The notes: a model not told the origin generated them from the letters alone. A DNA stretch of 64,000 nucleotides from Lentzea aerocolonigenes (GCF_000974445.1 NZ_BBOJ01000018.1:1-64000), one strand, 5' to 3'; positions 1 to 7,969 are shown, counted from the first letter of the stretch. Program-made: numbers and translations.

Positions 1-1
1 A

Positions 2-622
2 GGCGACCCCGACCACGACACCACCTGCGCCGCCATCGCCGCCCGTATCGCCGCACTCCCGGCAGGATCGGTCGTGCTGGCCGAGGACGAGACCCACCTC
101 GACCTGCTGCCACGAGTCCGGTCCTGCTGGATGCCCACCGGCCTGCGCCACCAGATCCTCACTCCCGGCAGCAACATCCGCCGCACCCTGCACGGCGCGA
201 TCAACCTCGCCACCGGAACCTGGCACCACCACGTCTCCGTGAAGAACGTCTCGGTCGTGTTCTGCTACTTCCTGCAGACCCTGCTCGACGCCTACCCCGA
301 CGCACCCGTAGTCGCCGTCATCTGCGACAACGGTGGCACCCACCACAGTGGAATCACCCGCCGCTGGCTGACCGAACACCCACGCCTGATGCTGATCGAA
401 GGCGCGAAATACAGCCCGCAGGACAACCCCGTCGAACGCATCTGGGCCGGCCTCAAACACCACATCGCCAACACCGCACCCGCCACGATGGCCGGCCGCG
501 TCCGCCAAGCACACGCCTACTTCCGCGGCCGCACCACCGAACAGAACCTGACCACCGCCGCACCCTGGACCAGCCCCTGGCTACCCGAAGGTTTCGGACA
601 AGACTTATGGCCAGGTGCTTAG
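2..622 (+). CDS. IS630-family transposase, C-terminal part (5' end outside window)
   Basis: The frame is open from the window edge to the stop and encodes the C-terminal two thirds of an IS630-type DDE transposase, which would cut and paste the element at TA targets. An 'EDET' acidic motif lies near residue 30 of the visible part, followed by 'ICDNGGTH' (second Asp) and 'SPQDNPVERIWAGLK', the characteristic IS630 segment carrying the third acidic residue. The N-terminal helix-turn-helix part is not visible. Two truncated genes follow immediately, so the element probably took part in a rearrangement. Whether the element is still intact cannot be judged from this window. Confidence 0.85.
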   Translation, partial: GDPDHDTTCAAIAARIAALPAGSVVLAEDETHLDLLPRVRSCWMPTGLRHQILTPGSNIRRTLHGAINLATGTWHHHVSVKNVSVVFCYFLQTLLDAYPDAPVVAVICDNGGTHHSGITRRWLTEHPRLMLIEGAKYSPQDNPVERIWAGLKHHIANTAPATMAGRVRQAHAYFRGRTTEQNLTTAAPWTSPWLPEGFGQDLWPGA

Positions 623-943
623 CACCTGGGCGACACCGGCCGACGCCTTGAACTCTTGGAGCCGATCAACAACGCCGTTGATGCGCTCAAGCGGGCGAAC
701 CGAGCCGACTCCCTGTGCAAGCCGTATCGACTCCTGAGTGACCAGTGCCGCGCGCTCGATCTCTTTGCCGTCGATCAGCGCGTGCGCCAGCGACGTCATG
801 TAGAGCGCTTTGTCACGTGCTTGGGTGTCGTCGAATCGTGCCAATGCAGCGTCAAGCGTTGTCACGGCACGAAGAGGGCGCCGCAGTTCTGCCCAGCAAC
901 GACCCGCCATGATTTCAATCTCGTTGTCGTCAATCCAAAACAC
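605..943 (-). pseudogene. Truncated C-terminal TPR part of an XRE-type regulator
   Basis: This minus-strand frame encodes about 110 residues that look like the end of the actinobacterial HTH regulators with TPR tails: 'AGRCWAEL', 'DDTQARDKALYMTSLAHAL' and 'VGSVRPLERI' are typical of that family's last repeats. The helix-turn-helix N-terminus and most repeats are missing. Upstream of base 943 the sequence belongs to an unrelated gene fragment in the opposite direction. No ribosome binding site is apparent at its first ATG. I read it as a gene remnant left by recombination next to the IS630 element. Confidence 0.65.
611..629. repeat. 8-bp perfect inverted repeat at the IS630 gene end
   Basis: Two perfect 8-base arms (CCAGGTGC/GCACCTGG) are separated by TTA and overlap the transposase stop codon. 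It could be a hairpin terminator for the transposase or part of the right end of the element. The left end lies outside the window, so terminal repeats cannot be compared. Confidence 0.5.
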
Positions 944-949
944 CCAGTC

Positions 950-1279
950 CGGCTCTGGGTGATCGCTTCTGTGCGCAAGTCGGACGGTGGCCCGTTCAAG
1001 ACCGTGAGCGTGCCGCCGCGCGAAGGGATCACGACGGGCTTCGCGGTCTCACCGGAGGCGCCGCTCGTGGCCGCGACCGGACGCGACTGGTCGTTCGTGC
1101 ACCGCGGTTCCGGCGAGAAGTGGAGCACGCCGCTCACGCTCGGCGGGCCGCCGTTCGAGGACCTGGCGTTCTCCGACGCGCGGCACGCCACGTTCGTGCG
1201 CGGCGGGCCTGGTCAGGAGTTCGCCGAGGTGTACCGGACCGATGACGCGGGACTGAGCTGGAAACCGCTCAAGGTCTAG
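950..1279 (+). pseudogene. Truncated C-terminal BNR/beta-propeller fragment
   Basis: About 105 in-frame codons encode beta-propeller-like sequence with repeated aromatic/Gly patterns ending in 'YRTDDAGLSWKPLKV', a typical BNR/sialidase-like or Ycf48-like closing strand. The N-terminal blades and any signal peptide are absent. Upstream of about base 950 the sequence is antisense to the TPR regulator fragment, so the 5' end is truncated by that junction. Its TAG stop overlaps, base-shifted by one, the TAG stop of the convergent HpxZ-type gene. The true left limit is uncertain by tens of bases. Confidence 0.55.
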
Positions 1280-1695
1280 CTCGAGCTGATCTCCGAGACG
1301 TGGGCGCTGACGATTCGCCAGCCGGCGGGCATCCGCACCCACGTCTGGCTCTGCCGGCCCACGACCGGCCGGCCGGGGTAGCGGAACAGGGTCGTCACCA
1401 CGGCGGTGTCGGTGCCGAAGGTGGTGATCCGGGTGTTCTGGACGTCCCGGCCGTCGAGTGGTCCCTGGGTGGCACGCCAGGCGCGGAGCTCGTCGATGCC
1501 CTGCTGGTGGTCGGCGATGCCGAACCGGACGGTGGCCGGGCTGGCCCAGAACGACTCGTTCAGCACGGCGTGGTCGCCCGTCAGCAGTGCGGCTTCATAG
1601 CGTGCGAAGGCCGCCGACACCTCGGCGTGCACGGCTGGGTCGTCGACAACGGGGGCGGTGGTCCCGTTGTCGACGACCCTGTCGGTGGTGTTCAT
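1276..1695 (-). CDS. HpxZ/AtzH-type (SnoaL-like, DUF3225) protein
   Basis: This 139-residue protein has an NTF2/SnoaL-like cone fold signature: 'FARYEAALLTGDHAVLNESFW' at about 28-50 and 'VRMPAGWRIVSAHVS' near the end. It matches the HpxZ/AtzH group found with oxalurate, allophanate and s-triazine catabolism. Members of this group in cyanuric-acid pathways are reported to process carboxylated urea intermediates, so a similar housekeeping step is inferred here. The ATG overlaps the permease stop (ATGA), so it is the last gene of a four-gene minus-strand operon. Confidence 0.75.
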   Translation of the reverse strand: MNTTDRVVDNGTTAPVVDDPAVHAEVSAAFARYEAALLTGDHAVLNESFWASPATVRFGIADHQQGIDELRAWRATQGPLDGRDVQNTRITTFGTDTAVVTTLFRYPGRPVVGRQSQTWVRMPAGWRIVSAHVSEISSS

Positions 1696-3305
1696 GAGGC
1701 GGATGCCGCGGGCTTCGCGTCGATCATGTCGGTGGCGACTGGTTGCGGCTCGGCGTCGGACGTCGAATCGCGGTGGAACAAGGCGAACACCGCACAGACC
1801 ACGGCGAAGAACAGGTAGCCCAACGCGACCTGACCGCCACCCGCGTTCCAGCCGATCTGCGGGGCGTGGATCAACCCGACGAACGACAGCACCGCGCCGG
1901 CCGCCGCGTAGCCGGCGGCCCACCAGAACTGCTTGTCGATGAGGAACGCGGTGATCGCGCCGAGTACCAGTCCGGCCAGGATGGCGCCGTCGCCGAGCAG
2001 GTGCAGGCCGTGGTAGACCACGCCCGCGCTTTCCAGGGCGGTTTCACCAACCTCGGCCGCGCTGGTGCCTGCCGCCGACAGCACGTTGTCCATCTGACCG
2101 GTCGCCCACGCCGCGACGTTGGGGATGATGGCCATGACCACCGCCACCGCGTGCGGCCGCGGTACGACCCGGAACGCCTGCGCGCCGATCAGCAGGCCGA
2201 TGTACAGCAGGATCGGCACGATCGCCGGCACCGGCAGCAGCGCGCTCAGCAGACCGAACAGGCCGCCGAAGCACAGGAGCGCGATGACGACGCCGGTCAG
2301 CATCGAGTACGCCGTGCGGCCGCCGACCTCCTTCCACCCCGGGTGTCCGATGTAGACAGCGGGTGGGAACGGCGAGCCGAGCGCCGAACCGACGATCGCG
2401 CCGATGCCGTCGGCCAGCAGCACACTGCGCAGGTTGAAGTTGTCGCCCGCAGCAGCGGCACTCTCCACGTTGGTCATGCCCTCGGTGAAGTTGTAGATGC
2501 CCAACGGGATGGCGGTGGCCAGCAGCGGGCCGATCTCGGACAGGCCGCGCCACAACAGGTCGAACTGGAAAGACGGCAGGCCGGTCACGATGTCCCTGGC
2601 GGCCGCGGACACGTCCGCGGGGTGCATGTAGCCGCCGATCCAGCCGATGGCGGTGCCCACCACCAGCGCGGCCATGCCGATCGGGATGCCGAACGGCAGC
2701 TTCACACCGGCGAAGAAACCGATGAGCAGCAACGCGAACACCGGCAGCGCGATCCACGCGGCCGCCCACATCTGGCCGGCCGGACGCATCGAGATGAACG
2801 CGATGGAGATGCCGGCGAGCGTGCCCAGCATCGCCGCCTGCGGCGTGAACCTCCGGATGTAGGGGCCGACGAACGCGCCGGCCAGCACGATCAGCCCGAT
2901 GATGAACGACCACGCGAGGCCTGCCTGCCACGCCTTGACCGGGTCGTTCGTGCTCAGGTACACCGGCAGCATGATCACGAACGTCACGATGAACATGTGC
3001 GGCACGCTGGGCCCGTATGGCATGGCGGTGACGTCGGTGCGGTTCTCCTTGTAGGCCAGGCGTCTGCCGAGCCAGGCGTAGTAGACGTTGCCGATCAGCA
3101 GCTGGATGCCCAGGGCCGGCAGGATCACCCCGTACACGTCGCCCGACGAGATCTTCGCGACGCCCAGGCACAACCCGGTGAGCACCAGCACGTTCACCAG
3201 AACGTTGAAGCCGAGCCCGAAGAACGCGTTGAGGTCACCGCTGACCCACAACGGCAGTTTGAGATCAGAGTCGGAGCGACTGCGGGCGCGCGCGAGGATG
3301 GACAT
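1692..3305 (-). CDS. NCS2/AzgA-like nucleobase or ureide permease
   Basis: A 537-residue integral membrane protein with about 12-14 hydrophobic segments and the early motif 'LPLWVSGDLNAFFGLG'. It carries the charged/glycine signature 'GIYNFTEGMTNVESAAAAG' around the middle, as in xanthine/uracil-type (NCS2, AGZA-like) permeases. It is expected to import a nucleobase-like or ureide substrate across the cytoplasmic membrane. GGAAGG lies just upstream of the ATG, supporting this start. Its position between two isochorismatase-like amidohydrolases and HpxZ suggests the substrate feeds those enzymes; biuret, barbiturate or a related ureide is inferred, not shown. Confidence 0.8.
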   Translation of the reverse strand: MSILARARSRSDSDLKLPLWVSGDLNAFFGLGFNVLVNVLVLTGLCLGVAKISSGDVYGVILPALGIQLLIGNVYYAWLGRRLAYKENRTDVTAMPYGPSVPHMFIVTFVIMLPVYLSTNDPVKAWQAGLAWSFIIGLIVLAGAFVGPYIRRFTPQAAMLGTLAGISIAFISMRPAGQMWAAAWIALPVFALLLIGFFAGVKLPFGIPIGMAALVVGTAIGWIGGYMHPADVSAAARDIVTGLPSFQFDLLWRGLSEIGPLLATAIPLGIYNFTEGMTNVESAAAAGDNFNLRSVLLADGIGAIVGSALGSPFPPAVYIGHPGWKEVGGRTAYSMLTGVVIALLCFGGLFGLLSALLPVPAIVPILLYIGLLIGAQAFRVVPRPHAVAVVMAIIPNVAAWATGQMDNVLSAAGTSAAEVGETALESAGVVYHGLHLLGDGAILAGLVLGAITAFLIDKQFWWAAGYAAAGAVLSFVGLIHAPQIGWNAGGGQVALGYLFFAVVCAVFALFHRDSTSDAEPQPVATDMIDAKPAASAS

Positions 3306-3326
3306 GACCGGTTCCTTCCGCGGGTC

Positions 3327-4019
3327 TCAACGGGCCGGGGTGGCGAGAACGGAAATCGCGGCGATGTAGGCGGACGACGGAGCGACCCAGCCGAAGATGC
3401 CGCCCTGTGCGGAGATCATGGCCAGACCGGCGTCCTGGAACTCGGGGAAGTACGAACCGACGCAGTCCGACAGCACCAGGCATTCGTAGCCGCGGTCGTT
3501 GGCCTCACGAACGGTGGTGTGCACGCAGACCTCGGTCGTCACGCCGGTCACCACCAGAGAGGTGATGCCTGCAGTGGACAGCACCGTGCCGAGTTCGGTG
3601 TTGTAGAACGCGCCCTTGCCCGGCTTGTCGATCACCAGTTCGCCGTCGACGGGCGCGAGCTCGTCGATGATGCCGTGGCCGTGTTCACCGCGGACGAGGA
3701 TGCGACCGTTGGGACCGAGGTCGCCGATCCGCATCGACGGACGACCGCGCTCGAGTTTGGCCGGCGGGCAGTCGGACAGGTCCGGCAGGTGGCCCTCGCG
3801 GGTGTGGATCACCATCACGCCCGCCGCGCGCGTCGCGGCGAGGGTTCGCTGGAGCGGAGCGATGACCCCGCGCAACCGGCTCACGTCGTTGCCGAGCGTT
3901 TCGCCGAACCCGCCCGGTTCGACGAAATCCCGCTGCATGTCGATCACGAGGAGCGCGGTTGTGGTCGGCTCGAAAAGAAACGACGTGGGATCGGCGTCGA
4001 CCGTGAGGGGAGTGGTCAT
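3327..4019 (-). CDS. Isochorismatase-like cysteine hydrolase (paralogue of the upstream gene)
   Basis: A 230-residue cysteine hydrolase of the isochorismatase/nicotinamidase fold. The catalytic triad can be read as Asp27 ('LLVIDMQRDF'), Lys132 ('VIDKPGKGAF') and Cys165 ('VTTEVCVHTT'). It is clearly paralogous to the next gene upstream, sharing 'HTREGHLPDL', 'GRILVRGE' and 'REANDRG', but has a different N-terminus and a 'CPPAKLERG' loop where the paralogue has 'PPNKRWRS'. That difference suggests another amide substrate in the same pathway. The start was chosen at the ATG preceded by a GAAAGGG element. The product assignment is inference. Confidence 0.8.
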   Translation of the reverse strand: MTTPLTVDADPTSFLFEPTTTALLVIDMQRDFVEPGGFGETLGNDVSRLRGVIAPLQRTLAATRAAGVMVIHTREGHLPDLSDCPPAKLERGRPSMRIGDLGPNGRILVRGEHGHGIIDELAPVDGELVIDKPGKGAFYNTELGTVLSTAGITSLVVTGVTTEVCVHTTVREANDRGYECLVLSDCVGSYFPEFQDAGLAMISAQGGIFGWVAPSSAYIAAISVLATPAR

Positions 4020-4045
4020 CGGCTGTCGGACCCTTTCGTTCTCGG

Positions 4046-4744
4046 TCAGTCGTCGGTTGTGGTCGCCCCGATCACGGCATCGGAAGTGGACACGGCCCCG
4101 AACACGCCGCCCTGCATGGTCACCATCTTCAGCGCGGCCGCGTGGTTGCCCGGATCGGTCGCGCCGGTGCAGTCGGACAGGATCAGGCATTCCAGACCGC
4201 GGTCGTTGGCCTCGCGCATCGTGGTGTGCACACACACGTCGGTCGTGATGCCGGTCAGGATCAGGTGGCTGATCGCGTTGGCGCGCAACACCAGATCCAG
4301 GTTCGTGGCGTAGAACGCGCCCTTGCCCGGCTTGTCGATCACGACCTCGCCGGGCGCCGGCGAGACCTCGTCGACGATCTCCCAGCCCGGTTCGCCGCGT
4401 ACCAGGATGCGCCCGGCCGGCCCCGCACTGCCGATCTCCGCGCCGATCCTGGCCGAACGCCAACGCTTGTTGGGCGGCAGGTCGGTCAGGTCCGGCAGGT
4501 GACCTTCCCTGGTGTGGATCACCAGCATGCCCACGTCGCGGGCGTGGGCGAGGAGCTTCTGCGTGCCGGGCAGGCCCGCCCTGGTGAGTTCGAGGTCGTA
4601 GCCCATCCGCTCGACGTAGCCACCGGGTCCGCAGAAGTCGGTCTGCCAGTCGATGCACAGCAGGGCGACCCTGTCGACCGGAACCACCGTGTCGTAGGGC
4701 CAGGGGTAGGGATCTGCCTGAACCGGTCCTATCCGCGCGGTCAT
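4046..4744 (-). CDS. biuH: Biuret hydrolase-like cysteine amidohydrolase
   Basis: A 232-residue isochorismatase-fold amidohydrolase. Asp32, Lys138 and Cys171 form the triad and sit exactly four residues before the triad positions recalled for Rhizobium biuret hydrolase (Asp36, Lys142, Cys175). The surrounding blocks 'ADPYPWPY', 'DFCGPGGYVERMGYDL', 'PPNKRWRS' and 'TDVCVHTTMREANDRG' also resemble that enzyme. The expected reaction is biuret plus water to allophanate plus ammonia. RutB-type ureidoacrylate hydrolase is the main alternative. No allophanate hydrolase is present in the window. It is the first gene of the operon, and an inverted repeat abuts its start codon. Confidence 0.75.
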   Translation of the reverse strand: MTARIGPVQADPYPWPYDTVVPVDRVALLCIDWQTDFCGPGGYVERMGYDLELTRAGLPGTQKLLAHARDVGMLVIHTREGHLPDLTDLPPNKRWRSARIGAEIGSAGPAGRILVRGEPGWEIVDEVSPAPGEVVIDKPGKGAFYATNLDLVLRANAISHLILTGITTDVCVHTTMREANDRGLECLILSDCTGATDPGNHAAALKMVTMQGGVFGAVSTSDAVIGATTTDD

Positions 4745-4762
4745 AGTCGACGATTGTCGACT
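4745..4762 (-). promoter_or_regulatory. Perfect 7-bp inverted repeat (operator) abutting the first operon start codon
   Basis: AGTCGAC-GATT-GTCGACT is a perfect 7-base inverted repeat with a 4-base spacer. It ends directly at the ATG of the biuret hydrolase-like gene. On the minus strand it contains GACAAT eight bases before the ATG, a plausible -10 for a leaderless transcript. A repressor bound here would block transcription start. GntR-type regulators often use such sites, but the regulator is not in view. Confidence 0.55.
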
Positions 4763-4870
4763 GCTTGATTTCCAACGGCACCGCTGTGAGTTACGTCTCA
4801 GTTACCGGCGACTCGCCCGAGGAACTCGCGGCCGCGGTGGTTGCTCGAACGTTCGGCCCACACCACTGGA

Positions 4871-4876
4871 TACCCT
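4871..4876 (+). promoter_or_regulatory. -10 element TACCCT for a leaderless pip transcript
   Basis: TACCCT fits the actinobacterial TANNNT -10 pattern and lies exactly 7 bases before the ATG at 4884. There is no Shine-Dalgarno between them, so transcription probably starts at the A of the start codon. Confidence 0.5.
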
Positions 4877-4883
4877 GGGCCAC

Positions 4884-5795
4884 ATGGAGCCTTACGACCT
4901 GGGGATGCTCGACGTCGGCGACGGGAACCGGATCCACTGGTACGTCCTCGGGAATCCGGACGGCAAGCCCGCCGTGCACCTGCACGGCGGGCCCGGCGCT
5001 CCGGCGAAGTACGCGGGCAGGTCGTTCGACCTGGAGAAGTTCAAGGTGGTCGTGTTCCACCAGCGCGGCTGCGGCAAGAGCACACCGCACGCGAGTGACC
5101 CGGCCGCGGACATGAGCGTGAACACCACGGACCACCTGATCGCGGACATCGAGAAGCTGCGCGAGCACCTCGGCATCGAGAAGTGGTTGGTGTACGGCGG
5201 TTCGTGGGGCAGCACGCTCGCTCTCGCCTACGCGCAACGGCATCCCGAGCGTGTCACCGAGATGATCCTGATCGCGGTCACCACGGCGTCCGAGCGTGAG
5301 CTGGACTGGTTGTACAAAGGCGTTTCCCGGTTCTTCCCGGAGGCGTGGGCCCGGTACAGCGCGCACGTCGCCGACGCGCCGGACGTGGTGCGCGCCTACG
5401 CGGACCTGATGGAAGACCCCGCGACGCGCGACCAGGCCGCCGTCGAGTGGACCCGTTGGGAGGACACGGTTCTCTCGTTCGAGGACTTCGGCACGCCGCA
5501 CATGTTCAGCGACCGCCCGACGGACGAGCTCATCGCGTTCGTGCGGATCTGCGCGCACTACTACGCGAACCTCGGTTTCGTCGACGACCTGCTGGGTGAC
5601 GCCGGCAAGCTCGCGGGCATCCCGGCCGCGTTGATCCACGGCCGGCGCGACATGAGCTGCCCGGCCGACACCGCGTACGCCTTGGCTCAGGCGTGGCCGG
5701 ACGCCGAACTGACCCTGGTGGACGACAGCGGCCACAAGGGCAGCACCGCGTTCAACGAGGCGATCCAGGCCGCAGTCAGGAGGTTTTCCCCGTGA
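4884..5795 (+). CDS. pip: Proline iminopeptidase, S33 alpha/beta hydrolase
   Basis: A 303-residue alpha/beta hydrolase that removes N-terminal proline from peptides in the cytoplasm. The oxyanion segment 'HLHGGPGAP' (32-41), the 'HQRGCGKS' loop (59-66) and the nucleophile elbow 'GGSWGST' with Ser107 are all classic proline iminopeptidase features. The acid lies in 'IHGRRDMSCP' and the histidine in 'DSGHKGS'. Length matches the family. The ATG lies 7 bases after a TACCCT -10 element and lacks an SD, suggesting leaderless translation. The stop overlaps the next GTG, so the two genes are co-transcribed. Confidence 0.88.
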   Translation: MEPYDLGMLDVGDGNRIHWYVLGNPDGKPAVHLHGGPGAPAKYAGRSFDLEKFKVVVFHQRGCGKSTPHASDPAADMSVNTTDHLIADIEKLREHLGIEKWLVYGGSWGSTLALAYAQRHPERVTEMILIAVTTASERELDWLYKGVSRFFPEAWARYSAHVADAPDVVRAYADLMEDPATRDQAAVEWTRWEDTVLSFEDFGTPHMFSDRPTDELIAFVRICAHYYANLGFVDDLLGDAGKLAGIPAALIHGRRDMSCPADTAYALAQAWPDAELTLVDDSGHKGSTAFNEAIQAAVRRFSP

Positions 5796-6199
5796 CGCAA
5801 CGCAAACCGCCAGGGATGGGCTTCGAGTCGTGGATCGACAAGCAGATCCGCGAAGCCCAGGAACGCGGCGAGTTCGACGACCTGCCGAGCGCCGGCAAAC
5901 CGTTGCCCGGCGCGGGCGAGGCGCTCGAAGAGGACTGGTGGATCAAGAGGAAGGTGCGGGAGGAAGAGGGCACTGCAGGGTTGCCCCCTTCCCTGGTCCT
6001 GCGCAAGGAGGCCGAGACCGCCAAGGCCCGTGCCCTGGCGGCCAGGACCGACGACGAGGCGCGTGCGATCATCGGTGAGATGAACGCGAAGATCCTCGAC
6101 GCGTTGCGGAAACCGTTGTCCGGCCCGCCTTTGAACCTGATGCCGTTCGACGTCGACGAGTTGGTGCGTGAGCGGAAGGGGACCCCACGCACCCCGTGA
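5792..6199 (+). CDS. DUF1992 (DnaJ-C28-like conserved domain) protein
   Basis: A 135-residue soluble protein with the DUF1992 signature: 'WIDKQIREAQERGEFDDLPSAGKPL' is split over residues 12-36, followed by 'EEDWWIKRKVREE' and a C-terminal 'PPLNLMPFDVDELV'. Its function is unknown; the domain also occurs in eukaryotic DNAJC28. The GTG start overlaps the pip stop (GTGA) and is preceded by CAGGAGG at 5777-5783, which decides the start over the downstream ATG. Its stop directly adjoins the stop of the convergent LPMO gene. Confidence 0.8.
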   Translation: MTQRKPPGMGFESWIDKQIREAQERGEFDDLPSAGKPLPGAGEALEEDWWIKRKVREEEGTAGLPPSLVLRKEAETAKARALAARTDDEARAIIGEMNAKILDALRKPLSGPPLNLMPFDVDELVRERKGTPRTP

Positions 6200-6718
6200 T
6201 CAGCTCGCGTTGACGTCGATGCAGGAGTAGAAGGCGTTCGAGGTGTCGCCGATGTTCCAGATGGCGAGCACCTTGTGCCGCCCTGCCGATCCCAGGTTGA
6301 CGTTGTGCGAGACGGTGGCGGGCGGGATCTGGTTGTTGCCGCTGAACGTCGCGACCTTCCGCCCGTCGACGAAGTACTCGTAGTCGCGGGTGCGGTGGCG
6401 CGCGGTGAAGGTCCAGTTGAACGTCACCGTGCGGCCGACACCCGCGACCTTCCACCCCTTGTTGTCGTTGTTGAGCACGGCGAACTGCTGAAGGTTCGCG
6501 TTGCAGCTGCGCAGACCCTTGGGACCTTCGACCGACTGCGGTTCGTACTGGATGGCCCCGCAGTCCTTGACGGTGCCGCGGGCGCACTGCGCTTGACGGC
6601 TCGCGGGCGAGGACACGTAACCGTGCGCGAACGCCGTGCCGGTGGGGAGAGCCACGACGAGCAACGGTGCAGCGAGCACGCCGGCCATGGCGGCCGCGGT
6701 CCTGCGTCGAATCTTCAT
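6200..6718 (-). CDS. Secreted AA10 lytic polysaccharide monooxygenase
   Basis: A 172-residue precursor with an Arg-rich, hydrophobic signal peptide ending 'TAFA'. Cleavage would leave His32 ('HGYVSSPASR') as mature N-terminus, the first ligand of the copper histidine brace. The second ligand is likely the His of 'WTFTARHRTRDYEYF'. This is a compact single-domain LPMO_10 with no carbohydrate-binding module. Such enzymes oxidatively cleave crystalline chitin or cellulose outside the cell. A DasR-type operator 53 bases upstream favours chitin. Four cysteines near the N- and C-ends probably form disulfides. Confidence 0.85.
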   Translation of the reverse strand: MKIRRRTAAAMAGVLAAPLLVVALPTGTAFAHGYVSSPASRQAQCARGTVKDCGAIQYEPQSVEGPKGLRSCNANLQQFAVLNNDNKGWKVAGVGRTVTFNWTFTARHRTRDYEYFVDGRKVATFSGNNQIPPATVSHNVNLGSAGRHKVLAIWNIGDTSNAFYSCIDVNAS

Positions 6719-7049
6719 GTGACTTCCTTTGCCTTGATGTGCGTACTTCCCGGACATCGCGGCGGCGATTGAAGGTCTAGACCATACCGCGCGTAATCGG
6801 GGCGCCACAAGACGTGTCGGACAGATCAGACGAGGAAGTGCCCTGTCCAGCCGAACACTGCGGTGTCCAGGGCAAGTTTGCGGCGGCTCGCTACGGCGTC
6901 CGAGCTAGCCGCCACACGTTCTGCCTGAAGTCGGCGCATTCTCAACAACCGCGTTGGTTCCTTGCCAACGGCCTGTAGTGCCTGTACGCAGCCTCAAGGT
7001 CAGGGCGAGCATGCCGCGACCTCGAGGCCACCCATGTGCCAGGCCGTGG
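6719..7049. other. 331-bp intergenic stretch, LPMO promoter region
   Basis: No convincing gene is seen here. It holds the LPMO leader and DasR-type site (6771-6786). A weak hairpin with GCCCTG/CAGGGC arms lies around 6840-6873 and may end the methyltransferase transcript entering from the right. Confidence 0.5.
6771..6786 (-). promoter_or_regulatory. DasR-type operator (dre) upstream of the LPMO gene
   Basis: On the minus strand the 16 bases read TATGGTCTAGACCTTC. The core TGGTCTAGACC matches the DasR response element consensus, which is centred on a perfect GGTCTAGACC palindrome. DasR is the GntR-family GlcNAc-responsive regulator of chitin use in streptomycetes and relatives. The site lies 53 bases before the LPMO start codon. 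Confidence 0.75.
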
Positions 7050-7802
7050 TCAGGCGGCCTCCAGGACGAAGAACATGAAGCTCAGGAAGGCCCCGGAGGG
7101 GAAACTCGCCATCTCGTCGGGAAAGAGTTCGTGGGCTTCCGGCGCCGGAGGCGGCTCGCTGATGACGGCGGTGCGGAAGCCTGCTGCGGTGAAGGCATCG
7201 GTCATCGCGTGCAGCGGCCGGTGCCAGTAGGTGAGCACGGCCTTCTGGCCGTTGAAGTCGTACTCGTCGGACCACTTGGTGGTCGCGAAGTAGTCAGTCT
7301 CGCGATGCACCATCTTGAGGAGGATGGGGTGGTTGACGACCACGATCAGCCGGCCACCGGGCTTCAGCACCCGCCGCAGCTCAGCCAGAGGTGCGGTCCA
7401 GTCCTCCAGGTAGTGCAGCACCAAAGCGGCGACGGCGTCGTCGAACGCGCCGTCGGGGTACGGCAGCGGGTCCGTCATGTCGGCGACCCGCAGGTCCACG
7501 TCGTCGCCGAGCCGCTGCCGGGCCAGCTCCACCATCTTGGCGCTGCGGTCGAAGCCGCTCACGACGGCTCCCCGATCACGTAGCGCCGCGGACACAGGAC
7601 CAGCACCGCAGCCGGCGTCGAGAATTCGTCGACCGGCCACGTCGCCGGCCAGGTTCACGATCGCGGGCCGGACGTAGTAGGCGTTGAGGAGGCTGGTCTC
7701 GTTCTCGGCCGTGTACGCCTCGGCGAAGCCGTCGTAGTCGTTCTCCAGGGCCACATCGGCGATGACGGCGGAGCTCTCGGGAATGGCAGGCATGTTTCCC
7801 AT
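7050..7802 (-). CDS. Class I SAM-dependent methyltransferase
   Basis: A 250-residue class I methyltransferase. Motif I is 'ILDAGCGAGPVSAAL' at about 60-74, motif II 'SGFDRSAKMV', motif III 'RVADMTDPLPY', then 'LEDWTAPLAELRRVLKPGGRL', the Methyltransf_11-type post-III block. The C-terminal part resembles small-molecule methyltransferases of the UbiE/MenG-like superfamily. The substrate cannot be read from sequence. The start is uncertain between the ATG at 7802 and an ATG three codons downstream. It has no close operon partner, since DedA ends 237 bases upstream. Confidence 0.8.
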   Translation of the reverse strand: MGNMPAIPESSAVIADVALENDYDGFAEAYTAENETSLLNAYYVRPAIVNLAGDVAGRRILDAGCGAGPVSAALRDRGAVVSGFDRSAKMVELARQRLGDDVDLRVADMTDPLPYPDGAFDDAVAALVLHYLEDWTAPLAELRRVLKPGGRLIVVVNHPILLKMVHRETDYFATTKWSDEYDFNGQKAVLTYWHRPLHAMTDAFTAAGFRTAVISEPPPAPEAHELFPDEMASFPSGAFLSFMFFVLEAA

Positions 7803-7969
7803 ACTGCCCAGTGATCAATCAGGGGTGCCAGGAGATCATCTCCCTCGCCAATCGCCCGCTTGGGCAGCGCGCTCCCCTCAGTCCAGGTCAACGCCGATTC
7901 CACTGGATGCGGACCGCAGGTCGCCACGACCCGGCCGCGACAAGTTCGAGCGGACGGGACAAAGGAAGC

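Noticed and set aside
1743..4313. 856-codon plus-strand open frame opposite the ureide operon
   Set aside because: The product is low-complexity Arg/Asp/His-rich, typical of antisense frames in GC-rich DNA; the minus-strand genes have clear motifs and overlaps.
3327..4781. 484-codon frame suggesting a fusion of the two cysteine hydrolases
   Set aside because: Only its last 230 codons resemble a hydrolase; the first part is an out-of-frame shadow of the biuret hydrolase-like gene.
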